64,000 nucleotides of DNA from assembly GCF_017052465.1 (NCBI RefSeq), contig NZ_JAFHKT010000146.1, forward strand, positions 34,728 to 98,727, given 5' to 3'. The position numbers and the translations under genes were made by a program. The DNA is from Arthrobacter pascens. Lineage in GTDB: Bacteria > Actinomycetota > Actinomycetes > Actinomycetales > Micrococcaceae. Below, in pieces: positions 8,901 through 16,207 of the stretch. The notes under the pieces were generated by a model that had not been told where the DNA came from, did no database searches, and worked only from the letters and a program-made list of their open reading frames with translations. The stretch's first letter is position 1; each line of letters begins with the position of its first letter.

Positions 8901-11099
8901 GAACTGCGCGAACTCCTGGACGCCCGGGTCATCGAGGCCACAGAACGCGAGCTGCAGCGCCTTGCCCCGGACCGCCGGGTACGCGGCATGGAGGGCGTCG
9001 CCGACCTGCTGCGGCTGCTGGGCCCGTTGTCTCCTGACGAAGTCGCCGCCAGGCTCGAGGCGCCGGATGAGCCCGCGCCGGTGGTTGAGCCTGTCGAAAC
9101 CGCCGCGCCGGTGGTTGAGCCTGTCGAAACCGAGCCCTTCGAAACGGCGCCTGACGAGACCGTCGTCGCGGCCGCCGCCTCCCACCTCGCGGCACTCCAG
9201 CGGGCCAACCGCGCCATCAGGGTGAACATCGGCGGTGTCGAGCGCTTTGCGGCGGTGGAAGACGCCGCCAGGCTGCGCGACGCCATTGGTGTCCCCCTTC
9301 CCATGGGCGTGCCCCTGGCGTTCATCGAGCCAGTGGCCGATCCCCTCGGCGACCTCGTCTCCCGCTATGCCCGAACGCACGGTCCGTTCACCGCCACGGA
9401 AGCCGCAGCGAGGCTCGGGCTTGGGGTCGCCGTCGTGGGTACTGCGCTGAAACGGCTCGCAGCGGACGGCCGCGTAGTGGAGGGCGAGTTCCGGCCCCAC
9501 TCCGAACCGGCGGCCGAGTCTGGAGCGGGGCCAACACCCGAACGGCAAGGTGCCGACGGCCCTGAGGAGGCAGAGGCGGCAGAGGCGATAGACCACTCCG
9601 GTACCGTTTCCCCTGCCGGGGCGGTTCCGCCTTCCACAGTCACCCTGCCCGCCGGCAGCGAATGGTGCGACGCCGAGGTGCTTCGCAAGCTCCGCCGTCG
9701 TTCGCTGGCCGCGCTGCGCGCGGAAGTGGAGCCCGTGGATGGCACTGCGTACGGGCGGTTCCTTCCCGCCTGGCAGAATGTGCGCTCACCGGGAACCCGT
9801 GGCGGTCAACCGGCGCTGCGGGGGCTGGATGGAATCGTCACTGCCATCGACCAGCTCTCCGGCGTGCCGGTACCGGCGTCGGCCTGGGAACCGCTCGTGC
9901 TGGCCAGCCGCGTGTCGAACTACCAGCCCGCGATGCTGGACGAACTCATGGCAGCCGGCGAGGTCCTCTGGTCCGGTGCAGGCTCCCTGCCCGGCAACGA
10001 CGGCTGGATCAGCCTGCATCTGGCCGACTCGGCCGAGTTGACGCTTAATCCCGCGATCGACTTCGAGCCCGGGGATGCCCAGAGGCGGCTGCTGGACCAC
10101 CTGCAGACCGCCGGTGGCGGTTACTTTTTCCGGCAACTCACTGATATCGCGGGCGGGATGGATGCCGTGCTCAGCGATCAGGACGTGGTGTCCGCGCTGT
10201 GGGACCTGGTGTGGGCGGGCCGCGTGACCGGTGATACGTTCGCACCCGTCCGCGCCCTCATCGCCGGCGGGCACACGGCCCACCGCCAGGTGGCCCGGCC
10301 GCCCCGTGCCCGGGCACCGCGGTTGAGCAGGCTGGGGCGCTCGCACGGAACGGGCCTGCTGGGTTCGCCGGGGCTTTCCGGCGGGCGGTACGGCCAGATC
10401 ACCGGACAAGCCCCCACGCCGCCGCTGGCAGCGGGGCGGTGGTCGGCGCTCCCCTCCCCTGAGCTCGACGCCACCATTCACGCCCGCGCCACCGCGGAAC
10501 TGCTCCTCGACAGGTACGGTGTGGTCACCCGCGGTTCCGTCATGGCAGAGAACATCCTGGGCGGCTTCGGGCTGATGTACAAGGTGCTGGCCAGGCTGGA
10601 GGAGGCCGGACGCTGCCGCCGCGGCTACTTCATCGAGCACCTCGGTGCGGCCCAGTTCGCCGTTCCTGCCACGGTGGACCGCCTGCGCTCATATTCCGAG
10701 GACACGCAGCTTGCCAAGCCGGAACCCGCAGCTTTGGCCCTCGCCGCCACGGACCCTGCCAACCCGTACGGGGCCGCGCTGCCCTGGCCGGCCCTGAGCG
10801 TGGAGGCCGGCAGCGGCCACCGTCCGGGCCGCAAGGCGGGGGCGCTGGTGGTGCTGGTCGACGGAGCCTTGGTGCTGTATGTGGAACGCGGCGGCAAGAC
10901 ACTCCTGGTTTTTACGGAGGACGATGCGGTGCTGGCCGCCGCCGGGGCGGCGCTTGTCGACGTCGTGAAGCGCGGTGCCGTGGACAAGCTCGTCATGGAA
11001 AAGGTCAACGGCCACGGCATCCTGGACACTCCGGCCGCGGCGGCTTTGACGGCGGCCGGCGCCTACTCCACCCCGAAGGGACTGAGAATCCGTGCCTGA
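5940..11099 (+). CDS. lhr: Lhr-type ATP-dependent DNA helicase
   Basis: Very large superfamily 2 helicase of 1,719 aa. Walker A APTGSGKT is at residues 58-65, the DEVH box at 222-225, and SAT is in LSATVEP near 258. A second RecA-like domain has the ATSSLELGIDMGAVD and QRVGRAGHQVG motifs (about 437-485). Long winged-helix and Lhr C-terminal regions follow. Lhr is a 3'-5' translocase and RNA:DNA helicase linked to DNA repair. The length exceeds the roughly 1,500 aa of mycobacterial Lhr through acidic/proline inserts around residues 1040-1080 and 1180-1230; the first includes an in-frame 30-bp duplication (separate entry). The GGAGG at 5934-5938 is only 1 base from ATG 5940, so a later start at 5994 is possible. 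Its last bases overlap nei, the same order as in mycobacteria. Confidence 0.95.
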   Translation: MQSQGPAGTSGGTSSVDSMGQFSRPTREWFLGAFSEPTPAQRGAWNAISSGSHALVVAPTGSGKTLAAFLWALDRLLHSEAEVSGPSMPAELPGLEGRPKAEGEDPPAGAPGGARAAKQSRARRPKRKTRVLYISPLKALGVDVERNLRSPLIGITQTAKRLDLPAPLITVGVRSGDTPASERRALLSNPPDILITTPESLFLMLTSRARETLSEVDTIIVDEVHAVAGTKRGAHLAVSLERLDALLPKPAQRIGLSATVEPRELVAQFLAGSAPVEIVAPPSRKNWDLTVSVPVEDMSDLQGAAGAFDSGPASGLQPQASIWPHVEEKIVDLVLANQSTIVFANSRRLAERLTARLNEIHAERQLLAVGGGWEEPAPAVPGPLQTSTATPAHMMAQAGSTSGAEPLLARAHHGSVSKDQRALIEDDLKSGRLRCVVATSSLELGIDMGAVDLVVQVESPPSVASGLQRVGRAGHQVGEISQGYLFPKHRADLVHTAITVERMLAGKIERLSIPANPLDILAQQTVAATALGRIDVEEWFATVRRSAPFATLPRSAFEATLDLLAGRYPSDEFAELRPRIIWDRNEGTIEGRPGAQRLAVTSGGTIPDRGLFGVYIIGTEAEGSASPGGDAAGKVSGTASPAKGGRRVGELDEEMVYESRVGDIFALGATSWKIEDITHDRVLVSPAFGQPGKLPFWKGDSLGRPVDLGRALGAFVRELSASDVGPATERCKASGLDDFAANNLLQYLNEQKLATEVVPSDTTLVVERFHDELGDWRVILHSPFGMPVHAPWALAVGQRLHQRYGLDGSAMAADDGIVLRVPMMEDEPPGAELFLFDPEELEQIVTAEVGGSALFASRFRECAARALLLPRQTPGKRQPLWQQRQRSAQLLDVARKYPAFPIVLETVRECLQDVYDLPALKDIAASVERRELRIVQTTTQQPSPFAKSLLFGYVAQFLYEGDSPLAERRAAALALDSTLLNELLGRAELRELLDARVIEATERELQRLAPDRRVRGMEGVADLLRLLGPLSPDEVAARLEAPDEPAPVVEPVETAAPVVEPVETEPFETAPDETVVAAAASHLAALQRANRAIRVNIGGVERFAAVEDAARLRDAIGVPLPMGVPLAFIEPVADPLGDLVSRYARTHGPFTATEAAARLGLGVAVVGTALKRLAADGRVVEGEFRPHSEPAAESGAGPTPERQGADGPEEAEAAEAIDHSGTVSPAGAVPPSTVTLPAGSEWCDAEVLRKLRRRSLAALRAEVEPVDGTAYGRFLPAWQNVRSPGTRGGQPALRGLDGIVTAIDQLSGVPVPASAWEPLVLASRVSNYQPAMLDELMAAGEVLWSGAGSLPGNDGWISLHLADSAELTLNPAIDFEPGDAQRRLLDHLQTAGGGYFFRQLTDIAGGMDAVLSDQDVVSALWDLVWAGRVTGDTFAPVRALIAGGHTAHRQVARPPRARAPRLSRLGRSHGTGLLGSPGLSGGRYGQITGQAPTPPLAAGRWSALPSPELDATIHARATAELLLDRYGVVTRGSVMAENILGGFGLMYKVLARLEEAGRCRRGYFIEHLGAAQFAVPATVDRLRSYSEDTQLAKPEPAALALAATDPANPYGAALPWPALSVEAGSGHRPGRKAGALVVLVDGALVLYVERGGKTLLVFTEDDAVLAAAGAALVDVVKRGAVDKLVMEKVNGHGILDTPAAAALTAAGAYSTPKGLRIRA
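9074..9133 (+). repeat. In-frame 30-bp direct repeat inside lhr (VVEPVET units)
   Basis: Two exact tandem copies of a 30-bp unit at 9074-9103 and 9104-9133, each with the core GGTTGAGCCTGTCGAAACC (9083-9101 and 9113-9131). They encode PVVEPVET twice in an acidic linker of Lhr, followed by a degenerate third echo (EPFET). From memory, this core is a widespread dispersed repeat of actinobacterial genomes, usually intergenic; here it sits in a coding linker. Confidence 0.85.
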
Positions 11100-12045
11100 A
11101 GGTGATTCGGTCTGGCGTGCCGCCCACCAGCTCCACGGCGCCCTCGCCGGCCAAAAACTGACAGCCTCGGACTTCCGGGTGCCGCGCTTCGCCACGCTGA
11201 ATCTTCGGGGCTGGACAGTGGGAGAGGTGGTCCCGCGGGGCAAGCACCTGCTCATGCGGCTGGTCGGCCCGGGCGATGAACGGCTGACCATCCATTCGCA
11301 CCTCAAGATGGAGGGCAGCTGGCAGGTCTACCCGCCCGGCGGACGATGGCGGAAACCGGGCTTCACAGCCCGGTGTGTGCTGCGCACGCCGGTGGCGGAC
11401 GCCGTCGGCTTCTCCCTCGGGCTGCTTGAAGTCATCAAAACCTCCGAGGAGGACAAGGCTGTGGGCTACCTAGGACCGGACCTCCTGGGCCCGGACTGGG
11501 ATCCGGAAGAGGCGGAGCGGCGCGTGGCATCGGCGCCGGACGTTCCGATCGGCGTGGCGTTGCTGGACCAGCGCAACCTTGCCGGCATCGGCAACATCTA
11601 CCGCTGCGAGGCCTGCTTCCTTTCGGGAATTCACCCGGCCACGCCAGTCTCGGCCGTGGCGGATCTGCCCGCCTTGTTCGCCGATGCCAAGCAGCTGCTC
11701 GAAGCCAACCTCGGTCCAGGCCGCCGCACCACCGTGCTCAATGCGCGCGGTACGCCGGTGGGCAGGGCCGCCGGCCGCCCCGGGTACTGGGTCTACCGGC
11801 GGGAGCACCAGCCATGCCTCCGCTGCCGGACCCCCATCCGTCACGGCGTGCTGGGCAGGGCTGTGCCCCGCCGGCCTGTGTCGCACGGGGCGTCGCCGGC
11901 CTCCATCTCGACGTCCGGCGGGCAGGGTGTGTCTGCGCCGGGCACGGGCATGCCGGCGGCTGGCACGCCGGAGCTGGTCACCGAAGAGCGCGACATCTAC
12001 TTCTGCCCGAAATGCCAGCCGCTCCTGGGCGCCGGCGACGCCTGA
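11092..12045 (+). CDS. nei: DNA glycosylase/AP lyase of the Fpg/Nei family (endonuclease VIII-like)
   Basis: Base-excision repair enzyme of 317 aa that removes oxidised bases and cuts the abasic site. The GTG start at 11092 overlaps the lhr stop by 8 bases and gives (M)PEGDSVW: after Met removal Pro is the nucleophile and Glu the next catalytic residue. QRNLAGIGNIYRCEACFLSGIHP is the helix-two-turn-helix core. The C-terminal zinc finger has CLRC (about residue 243) and CPKC (about 306), but 59 residues separate the two pairs where the family normally has about 16. The insert is Ser/Gly/Ala/Pro-rich. All four cysteines remain, so the finger could still fold with an extended loop. Coupling to lhr fits a joint repair role. 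Confidence 0.93.
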   Translation: MPEGDSVWRAAHQLHGALAGQKLTASDFRVPRFATLNLRGWTVGEVVPRGKHLLMRLVGPGDERLTIHSHLKMEGSWQVYPPGGRWRKPGFTARCVLRTPVADAVGFSLGLLEVIKTSEEDKAVGYLGPDLLGPDWDPEEAERRVASAPDVPIGVALLDQRNLAGIGNIYRCEACFLSGIHPATPVSAVADLPALFADAKQLLEANLGPGRRTTVLNARGTPVGRAAGRPGYWVYRREHQPCLRCRTPIRHGVLGRAVPRRPVSHGASPASISTSGGQGVSAPGTGMPAAGTPELVTEERDIYFCPKCQPLLGAGDA

Positions 12046-12082
12046 CCCTGCCTCCCCATCGGCGGGGGGACGCGCAAGCGGC

Positions 12083-12126
12083 CTGTCGCCGGAGGGGTTC
12101 CCTGTCGCCGGAGGAGTTCGCTGTCG
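12083..12126. repeat. 19-bp tandem direct repeat with TCGCCGGA core
   Basis: Two copies of a 19-bp unit (12083-12101 and 12102-12120, differing at two positions) and a 6-base third start, in the gap between the convergent nei and yczE genes. The unit begins CTGTCGCCGGAGG. The array ends directly against the yczE stop codon (12127-12129). The core resembles the inverted repeats at 14471-14540, 39493-39550 and 40563-40634. Confidence 0.7.
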
Positions 12127-12810
12127 TCAGGAGGCGCGGACGGTCGCCTCGGACTCGCCGACAGGGCTCGTCGGCTCCTTTTCGCGCGTCGGCTCCGCCT
12201 TGGAGGCTGCGTCCGCCTGAACCGCCCCGACCGCGGCCGGGACCATGAAGTACGGCAGCAGGAGTTGCACCAGAGGCCCGATGGCCAGTGCATACACCAC
12301 GGTGCCCACGCCAACGGATCCGCCAAGCAGCCAGCCCGCGCCAAGAACCACCACTTCGATGAGGGTCCTGGAGATCCGGACCGACCATCCCGTGCGGCGG
12401 GCCAACCCGGTCATGAGGCCGTCGCGGGCACCCGGACCAAAGCGCGCACCGATGTAGCAGGCCGAGGCGATGCCATTGAGCAGCACGGCCCCGGCGAGCA
12501 GGGCGATCTGGCCGCCCAGATGCGAAAAAGCGGGGATCAGGGCAAGTCCGATATCGGCGAACACACCCACCAGCACGGCGTTGCACAGCGTGCCGAATCC
12601 GGGCCACTGCTTCAGAGGAATCCACAGCAGCAGCACCAGGAAGCTGACGATGATCACCACTGCCCCGATGCTCAGACCCGTCCTGCCAGCAACGCCCTGA
12701 TGGAACACGTCCCAGGGATCCAGGCCCAGTCCGGCACGGATGAACATGGCCAAGGAGACGCCGTACATGGCAAGGCCGGTAAAGAGCTGGAGCAGTCTGC
12801 GAGTCATCAT
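12127..12810 (-). CDS. yczE: YczE/YyaS/YitT-type membrane protein
   Basis: Integral membrane protein of 227 aa with about five to six hydrophobic segments. GLDPWDVFHQGVA, the GFGTLCNAVLVG segment and IGARFGPGARDGLMTG are characteristic of the YczE branch of the YitT/DUF161-like group. The charged tail (about residues 200-227) is cytoplasmic-looking. The molecular function is unknown; family members are often encoded beside a MocR regulator and are suspected transporters. The start is ATG 12810 (or 12807), preceded by AGGATGGGTGG; the upstream in-frame extension to 13092 is only antisense to the regulator gene. It is transcribed divergently from mocR across a 60-base gap containing the operator described below, so it is probably the main target of that regulator. 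Confidence 0.87.
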   Translation of the reverse strand: MMTRRLLQLFTGLAMYGVSLAMFIRAGLGLDPWDVFHQGVAGRTGLSIGAVVIIVSFLVLLLWIPLKQWPGFGTLCNAVLVGVFADIGLALIPAFSHLGGQIALLAGAVLLNGIASACYIGARFGPGARDGLMTGLARRTGWSVRISRTLIEVVVLGAGWLLGGSVGVGTVVYALAIGPLVQLLLPYFMVPAAVGAVQADAASKAEPTREKEPTSPVGESEATVRAS

Positions 12811-12829
12811 CCACCCATCCTGAACCACA

Positions 12830-12870
12830 ACTGGCCTTGTTTTCCATGGCCAGTTTGAGATACTGGCCTT
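12830..12870. promoter_or_regulatory. Three-half-site operator between yczE and mocR
   Basis: The half-site ACTGGCC occurs at 12830-12836, inverted (GGCCAGT) at 12848-12854, and direct again at 12862-12868; the outer copies share ACTGGCCTT and are 32 bp apart. The last copy touches the mocR ATG. A GATACT hexamer (12859-12864) six bases before the ATG could be a -10 element, making the mRNA leaderless and letting the regulator repress itself. MocR proteins commonly bind paired direct or inverted half-sites; the assignment is inference. Confidence 0.7.
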
Positions 12871-14361
12871 ATGTCCGGTTCCCTCAGCCCCGCAGCACTT
12901 GCCCGCCTCCTGGGCCGATGGCACGTTGGCGCGTCCCCTGCCTACCGCGAACTGGCCGACGTCGTCCGCCTTCTCGTGCTGGACGGCCGCATCCCATTGG
13001 GAACCGCCCTCCCGAGCGAGCGCACCCTGTCCGACACCCTGGCCGTCAGCCGGACCACCGTCACCGCCGCCTACGCAAGCCTGCGCGAACAAGGATTCCT
13101 AAGCAGCGGCCAGGGCTCCCGCGGCCGCACCTGCCTTCCGCGCAGCTCCGACCAAGCCACCGGCGCGGGGCCCGGCGCGGAGGCAGGCGCTGGCCTTCCT
13201 GGCGCTCCCGGCCTAGCCGTTCCCGAGGGCGTCATCGACCTCGCCTACGCCTCCCTCCCCGCCAGCGGCGAAGTCGTGCACCGGGCCTTTGCCTCCGCCC
13301 TGACCGAGCTGCCGGCCCTTTTGCCTGGATTTGGCTATGACGCGCTGGGCGTCCCCTCGCTCCGGGAGGCTATCGCCGCCCGCTACTCCGCCGTCGGGGT
13401 GCCCACGGCGCCGGGCCAGATTTTGGTGACCTCGGGTGCGCAGCACGCCCTGAACATCGTGCTCCGGGCGATGGTCGGCAAGCAGGACAAGGTGCTGGTG
13501 GAGCAACCCACGTACCCAAACGCCCTCGATGCCATCCGCGCACAGGGCTGCCGGATGGTCCCGGTGGCACTGCCTCCGGCGCCGGAAACCGGGTGGGACC
13601 TGGACGCGGTGGAGACTGCCCTGATGCAGCAGCGTCCCAAGCTGGCGTACATGGTCCCCGACTTCCACAACCCCACCGGACGGCTCATGCCCGACGCCCA
13701 GCGCCGCCGGCTGGTCCGCGCCGCCGCCGCTTCGGGCACGGTGCTGGTGGCGGATGAGACTCTTCGGGAATTGAACCTCGACGGCGGAACCGCGGCGCCG
13801 CTGGCAGCCTTCAGCCCTGCGGTGGTTTCCATCGGGTCGCTGAGTAAATCACACTGGGCAGGGCTCCGCACAGGCTGGATCCGGGCCTCCGAAAGCCTGA
13901 TCCAGCGCTTTGCCGGGGCCAGGACCACGATGGACCTGGGCGGCCCGGTGGTGGAACAGCTGGCCGCGGCCCACCTGGTCCGGGCACTGGACGAGCCGCT
14001 GCCGGCGCGTCGGGCGGCACTCAGGGAGAGCCGGACGGCACTGCTGGAGCTGATCGCCGCCCACCTGCCGGAGTGGCAGGCGGAAAGGCCCGAGGGCGGC
14101 CTGGCCGTCTGGTGCCGGCTGCCCTCCGCCAGCAGCACGGCGCTCACTGTCATCGCGCCCGACTTCGGCATCCGGCTCGCCGCCGGACCGCGGTTCGGGG
14201 TGGGCGGCGTCTTTGAGAACCACCTCCGCGTGCCGTTCACCCTGCCCCCGGACAAACTGGAGCAGGCGGTCCGGGCACTCCGCTCGGCCCAGGACCGGCT
14301 GGACGCCGCCCCGCAGTTGCGCAGGACACTCAGGGAATCCCCGGCCGCGGCCATCGCCTGA
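12871..14361 (+). CDS. MocR-family regulator (GntR winged helix + PLP aminotransferase domain), YczR-like
   Basis: Transcription factor of 496 aa. An N-terminal GntR-type winged helix (about 20-90) contains LPSERTLSDTLAVSRTTVTAAYASLREQGFLSSGQGSRG. A fold-type I aminotransferase domain follows: VTSGAQHALNIVLRAM, VPDFHNPTG, VADETLRELN, and the PLP lysine at 326 in GSLSKSHWAGLRTGWI. MocR proteins use the cofactor to sense vitamin B6 or amino-compound ligands. The divergent YczE membrane gene and shared operator match the published association of a MocR subgroup (YczR) with YczE proteins. There is no clear ribosome site before ATG 12871 and a -10-like hexamer sits 7 bases upstream, suggesting a leaderless transcript. 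The ligand is not predictable. Confidence 0.93.
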   Translation: MSGSLSPAALARLLGRWHVGASPAYRELADVVRLLVLDGRIPLGTALPSERTLSDTLAVSRTTVTAAYASLREQGFLSSGQGSRGRTCLPRSSDQATGAGPGAEAGAGLPGAPGLAVPEGVIDLAYASLPASGEVVHRAFASALTELPALLPGFGYDALGVPSLREAIAARYSAVGVPTAPGQILVTSGAQHALNIVLRAMVGKQDKVLVEQPTYPNALDAIRAQGCRMVPVALPPAPETGWDLDAVETALMQQRPKLAYMVPDFHNPTGRLMPDAQRRRLVRAAAASGTVLVADETLRELNLDGGTAAPLAAFSPAVVSIGSLSKSHWAGLRTGWIRASESLIQRFAGARTTMDLGGPVVEQLAAAHLVRALDEPLPARRAALRESRTALLELIAAHLPEWQAERPEGGLAVWCRLPSASSTALTVIAPDFGIRLAAGPRFGVGGVFENHLRVPFTLPPDKLEQAVRALRSAQDRLDAAPQLRRTLRESPAAAIA

Positions 14362-14470
14362 GGCTCCGGCTCCCAGCTACGCGAGCCCACTGGGCTGCAT
14401 CTGCGGCGGCTTGGCCGGATCGCCGCCGCTGGGCCTCCTGACGCGCTACGCGGGGTCACCGCCGGAGGTG

Positions 14471-14540
14471 AATTCGCCGGAACGGGTCGAAGTCGCCGGA
14501 AGGTTCCGGCGACCGGGCAGGGTTCCGGCGAACTCGACGC
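14471..14540. repeat. TCGCCGGA-family inverted repeats
   Basis: The gap after mocR holds four TCGCCGGAA/TTCCGGCGA elements. The central pair, GTCGCCGGAA (14492-14501) and TTCCGGCGAC (14504-14513), is a perfect 10-bp-arm palindrome with a 2-base centre. It could act as a transcription terminator for mocR. The same building block recurs at 39.5 and 40.6 kb. Confidence 0.7.
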
Positions 14541-14567
14541 AGGAACGGGCCGGGCCGGAGCACAAAG

Positions 14568-14579
14568 TAGAATGGACCG
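14568..14579 (+). promoter_or_regulatory. -10 element for a leaderless transcript
   Basis: TAGAAT (14568-14573) followed by six bases and then the GTG of the pseudouridine synthase gene. This places the expected transcription start on the start codon itself. No ribosome-binding site is visible and no clear -35 was found. Confidence 0.55.
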
Positions 14580-15545
14580 GTGATGCAATCCCCCCTCCCC
14601 GTGCGCGACGGCGTGAACGCAACCCGCCTGCGCCTGCCGGACGAGGGGCCCTGGGCCACGGCGATGGACTACATGATGCACCGCTGGGGCCACATCGACC
14701 CGCAGGGCATCGAGGACCGGTTCGACGCCGGCGAGATCGTGGGCGAGGGCGGTGTCCCCCTGGACCGCCGGACACGGCTCGAGGACCACACCTTCATCTG
14801 GTACTACCGCACTCTCCCGCCGGAGACCCGGCTGCCCGTGGAGCTGAACATCCTTCACCAGGACGATCACATCCTCGTGGTGGACAAGCCCCACTTCCTT
14901 CCCACCACGCCCGGCGGAACGTATATCCAGGAGTCGGCTCTGGTGCGTCTGCGGAACCAGCTGGACCTTCCGGACGTGATTCCCATGCACCGGCTGGACC
15001 GCATGACAGCGGGGATCCTGCTCCTCTCCACCAACCCGGAGACGCGGGGCCGCTACCAGGTGCTCTTCGAGAAACGCCAGGTCCAGAAGGAATACGAATG
15101 CGTGGCCGCCGCTGAGCCTGCTGCCGGGAACCCCGCCGTCGGCTTCCCCGTGGTGGTCCGGAACCGGATGACCAAGTCCCGCAGCTACCTGCTCGCCGAG
15201 GTCATCGACGGCGAGCCGAATGCCGAGACCCGGATTGACCTGCTGAAGACGTTCGACGCCGGAAATGCCGACGGCGGTCGTCCCGCCTCCGGTGACACCC
15301 ACGCCCGGCGCGGCCTCTACCGGCTGGAGCCTCACTCAGGCAAGACCCACCAGCTGCGGGTGCACATGGCGTCCCTCGGCCTGGGCATCCTCCACGACGC
15401 CTTCTACCCGGAGCTCCTGGACAAGGCCCCGGACGACTACACCAAGCCGCTGCAGCTCCTGGCCCGCGGGATCCGATTCGTTGATCCGATCACCGGGAAG
15501 CCCGTGGAGTACCGGAGCCGGCTCGAACTGAGCGAAGCCCGCTAG
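14580..15545 (+). CDS. RluA-family RNA pseudouridine synthase
   Basis: Isomerises uridine to pseudouridine in rRNA or tRNA; protein of 321 aa. The catalytic motif HRLDRMTAGILLL is at residues 137-149 with the essential Asp at 140. Other family marks are LNILHQDDHILVVDKPHFLPTTPGG, a lysine-rich KRQVQKEYECVA and GKTHQLRVHMASLGLGILHD. No S4 domain is apparent. The start is GTG 14580 or the adjacent ATG 14583; the TANNNT hexamer spacing favours GTG. The exact target base is unknown. The gene is convergent with the macro-domain gene, with a shared hairpin between. Confidence 0.92.
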   Translation: MMQSPLPVRDGVNATRLRLPDEGPWATAMDYMMHRWGHIDPQGIEDRFDAGEIVGEGGVPLDRRTRLEDHTFIWYYRTLPPETRLPVELNILHQDDHILVVDKPHFLPTTPGGTYIQESALVRLRNQLDLPDVIPMHRLDRMTAGILLLSTNPETRGRYQVLFEKRQVQKEYECVAAAEPAAGNPAVGFPVVVRNRMTKSRSYLLAEVIDGEPNAETRIDLLKTFDAGNADGGRPASGDTHARRGLYRLEPHSGKTHQLRVHMASLGLGILHDAFYPELLDKAPDDYTKPLQLLARGIRFVDPITGKPVEYRSRLELSEAR

Positions 15546-15557
15546 CACTACAGCTTC

Positions 15558-15589
15558 GCGGGCCGGGCCGGCTTCTTACCCCGGCCCGC
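15558..15589. terminator. Bidirectional hairpin between convergent genes
   Basis: Perfect 10-bp arms GCGGGCCGGG (15558-15567) and CCCGGCCCGC (15580-15589) around a 12-base loop, 13 bases after the pseudouridine synthase stop and overlapping the last codons of the macro-domain gene. There is no long T-run, so termination would be of the GC-hairpin type common in Actinobacteria. Confidence 0.65.
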
Positions 15590-16127
15590 CGCCGGACTCT
15601 TCCAGCGCCTGCCGGAAAATCCCGGCGGTCTCCTCGCTGAACAGCACGAATTCCACCAGCTCCACCATGGGCTTTTCGCCCTCCAGCGGACGGCCGGCGT
15701 ACGCCCGCACCGCTTCGATCCCCAGCTGCGCCACTTTGCGGGCATCCCAGCCGTACACGCCCGCGCTGACAGCCGGAAACGCCACGGACCGTGCCCCGAG
15801 ACCGTCGGCTATCCGCAGGCTTTCGGTGAAGCACGAGGCAAGCAGCGCCGGGTTGGTCTGGCCGGCATGGCGGTTCGGCCCAACGGTGTGGATCACCCAC
15901 TTCGCCGGCAGCAGGAACCCCGGCGTGGCAACGGCCGCGCCCACCGCCAGGCCGTGCGGCAGCTTCGTCGCGCGCAGTTCGCGGCAGGCTTCGAGCAGTT
16001 CCTGCCCGGCCGCCCGGTGGATCGCACCGTCCACGCCGCCGCCGCCCAGCAACGAGGAATTCGCTGCGTTGACGATCGCGTCAACAGGCCGCACAGTAAT
16101 GTCGCCTTCAACAATTTCAATCCGCAT
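15576..16127 (-). CDS. Macro-domain protein (O-acetyl-ADP-ribose deacetylase type)
   Basis: Single-domain ADP-ribose-binding protein of 183 aa. It has IVEGDITVRPVDAIVNAANSSLLGGGGVDGAIHRAAG, with the conserved Asn and Asp that contact ADP-ribose, HTVGP, and the loop FPAVSAGVYGWD. Members of this YmdB/MacroD-like class remove acetyl or ADP-ribosyl groups from O-acetyl-ADP-ribose and modified proteins. The start at 16127 begins directly at the first strand (MRIEIVEGDI). It is convergent with the preceding gene; the divergent DedA gene starts 80 bases upstream. Confidence 0.92.
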   Translation of the reverse strand: MRIEIVEGDITVRPVDAIVNAANSSLLGGGGVDGAIHRAAGQELLEACRELRATKLPHGLAVGAAVATPGFLLPAKWVIHTVGPNRHAGQTNPALLASCFTESLRIADGLGARSVAFPAVSAGVYGWDARKVAQLGIEAVRAYAGRPLEGEKPMVELVEFVLFSEETAGIFRQALEESGGGPG

Positions 16128-16195
16128 GCAGCCAGTCTGGCACCGCTGCCCGTTCGGACGAAGACCCCAGGATCCCCTGCCGGCGATAAGTGCGG

Positions 16196-16207
16196 TACCT
16201 TGTGCGA
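16196..16207 (+). promoter_or_regulatory. -10 element for a leaderless transcript (DedA gene)
   Basis: TACCTT (16196-16201), six bases, then ATG 16208. There is no ribosome site between. The same geometry as at 14568, 25181 and 37409. Confidence 0.5.

Noticed and set aside
7815..9596. 593-codon minus-strand ORF
   Set aside because: It is fully inside lhr, with His/Gln/Arg/Gly-rich composition typical of antisense frames.
13383..15335. 650-codon minus-strand ORF
   Set aside because: It spans mocR, a repeat and the pseudouridine synthase gene on the other strand; no motifs.
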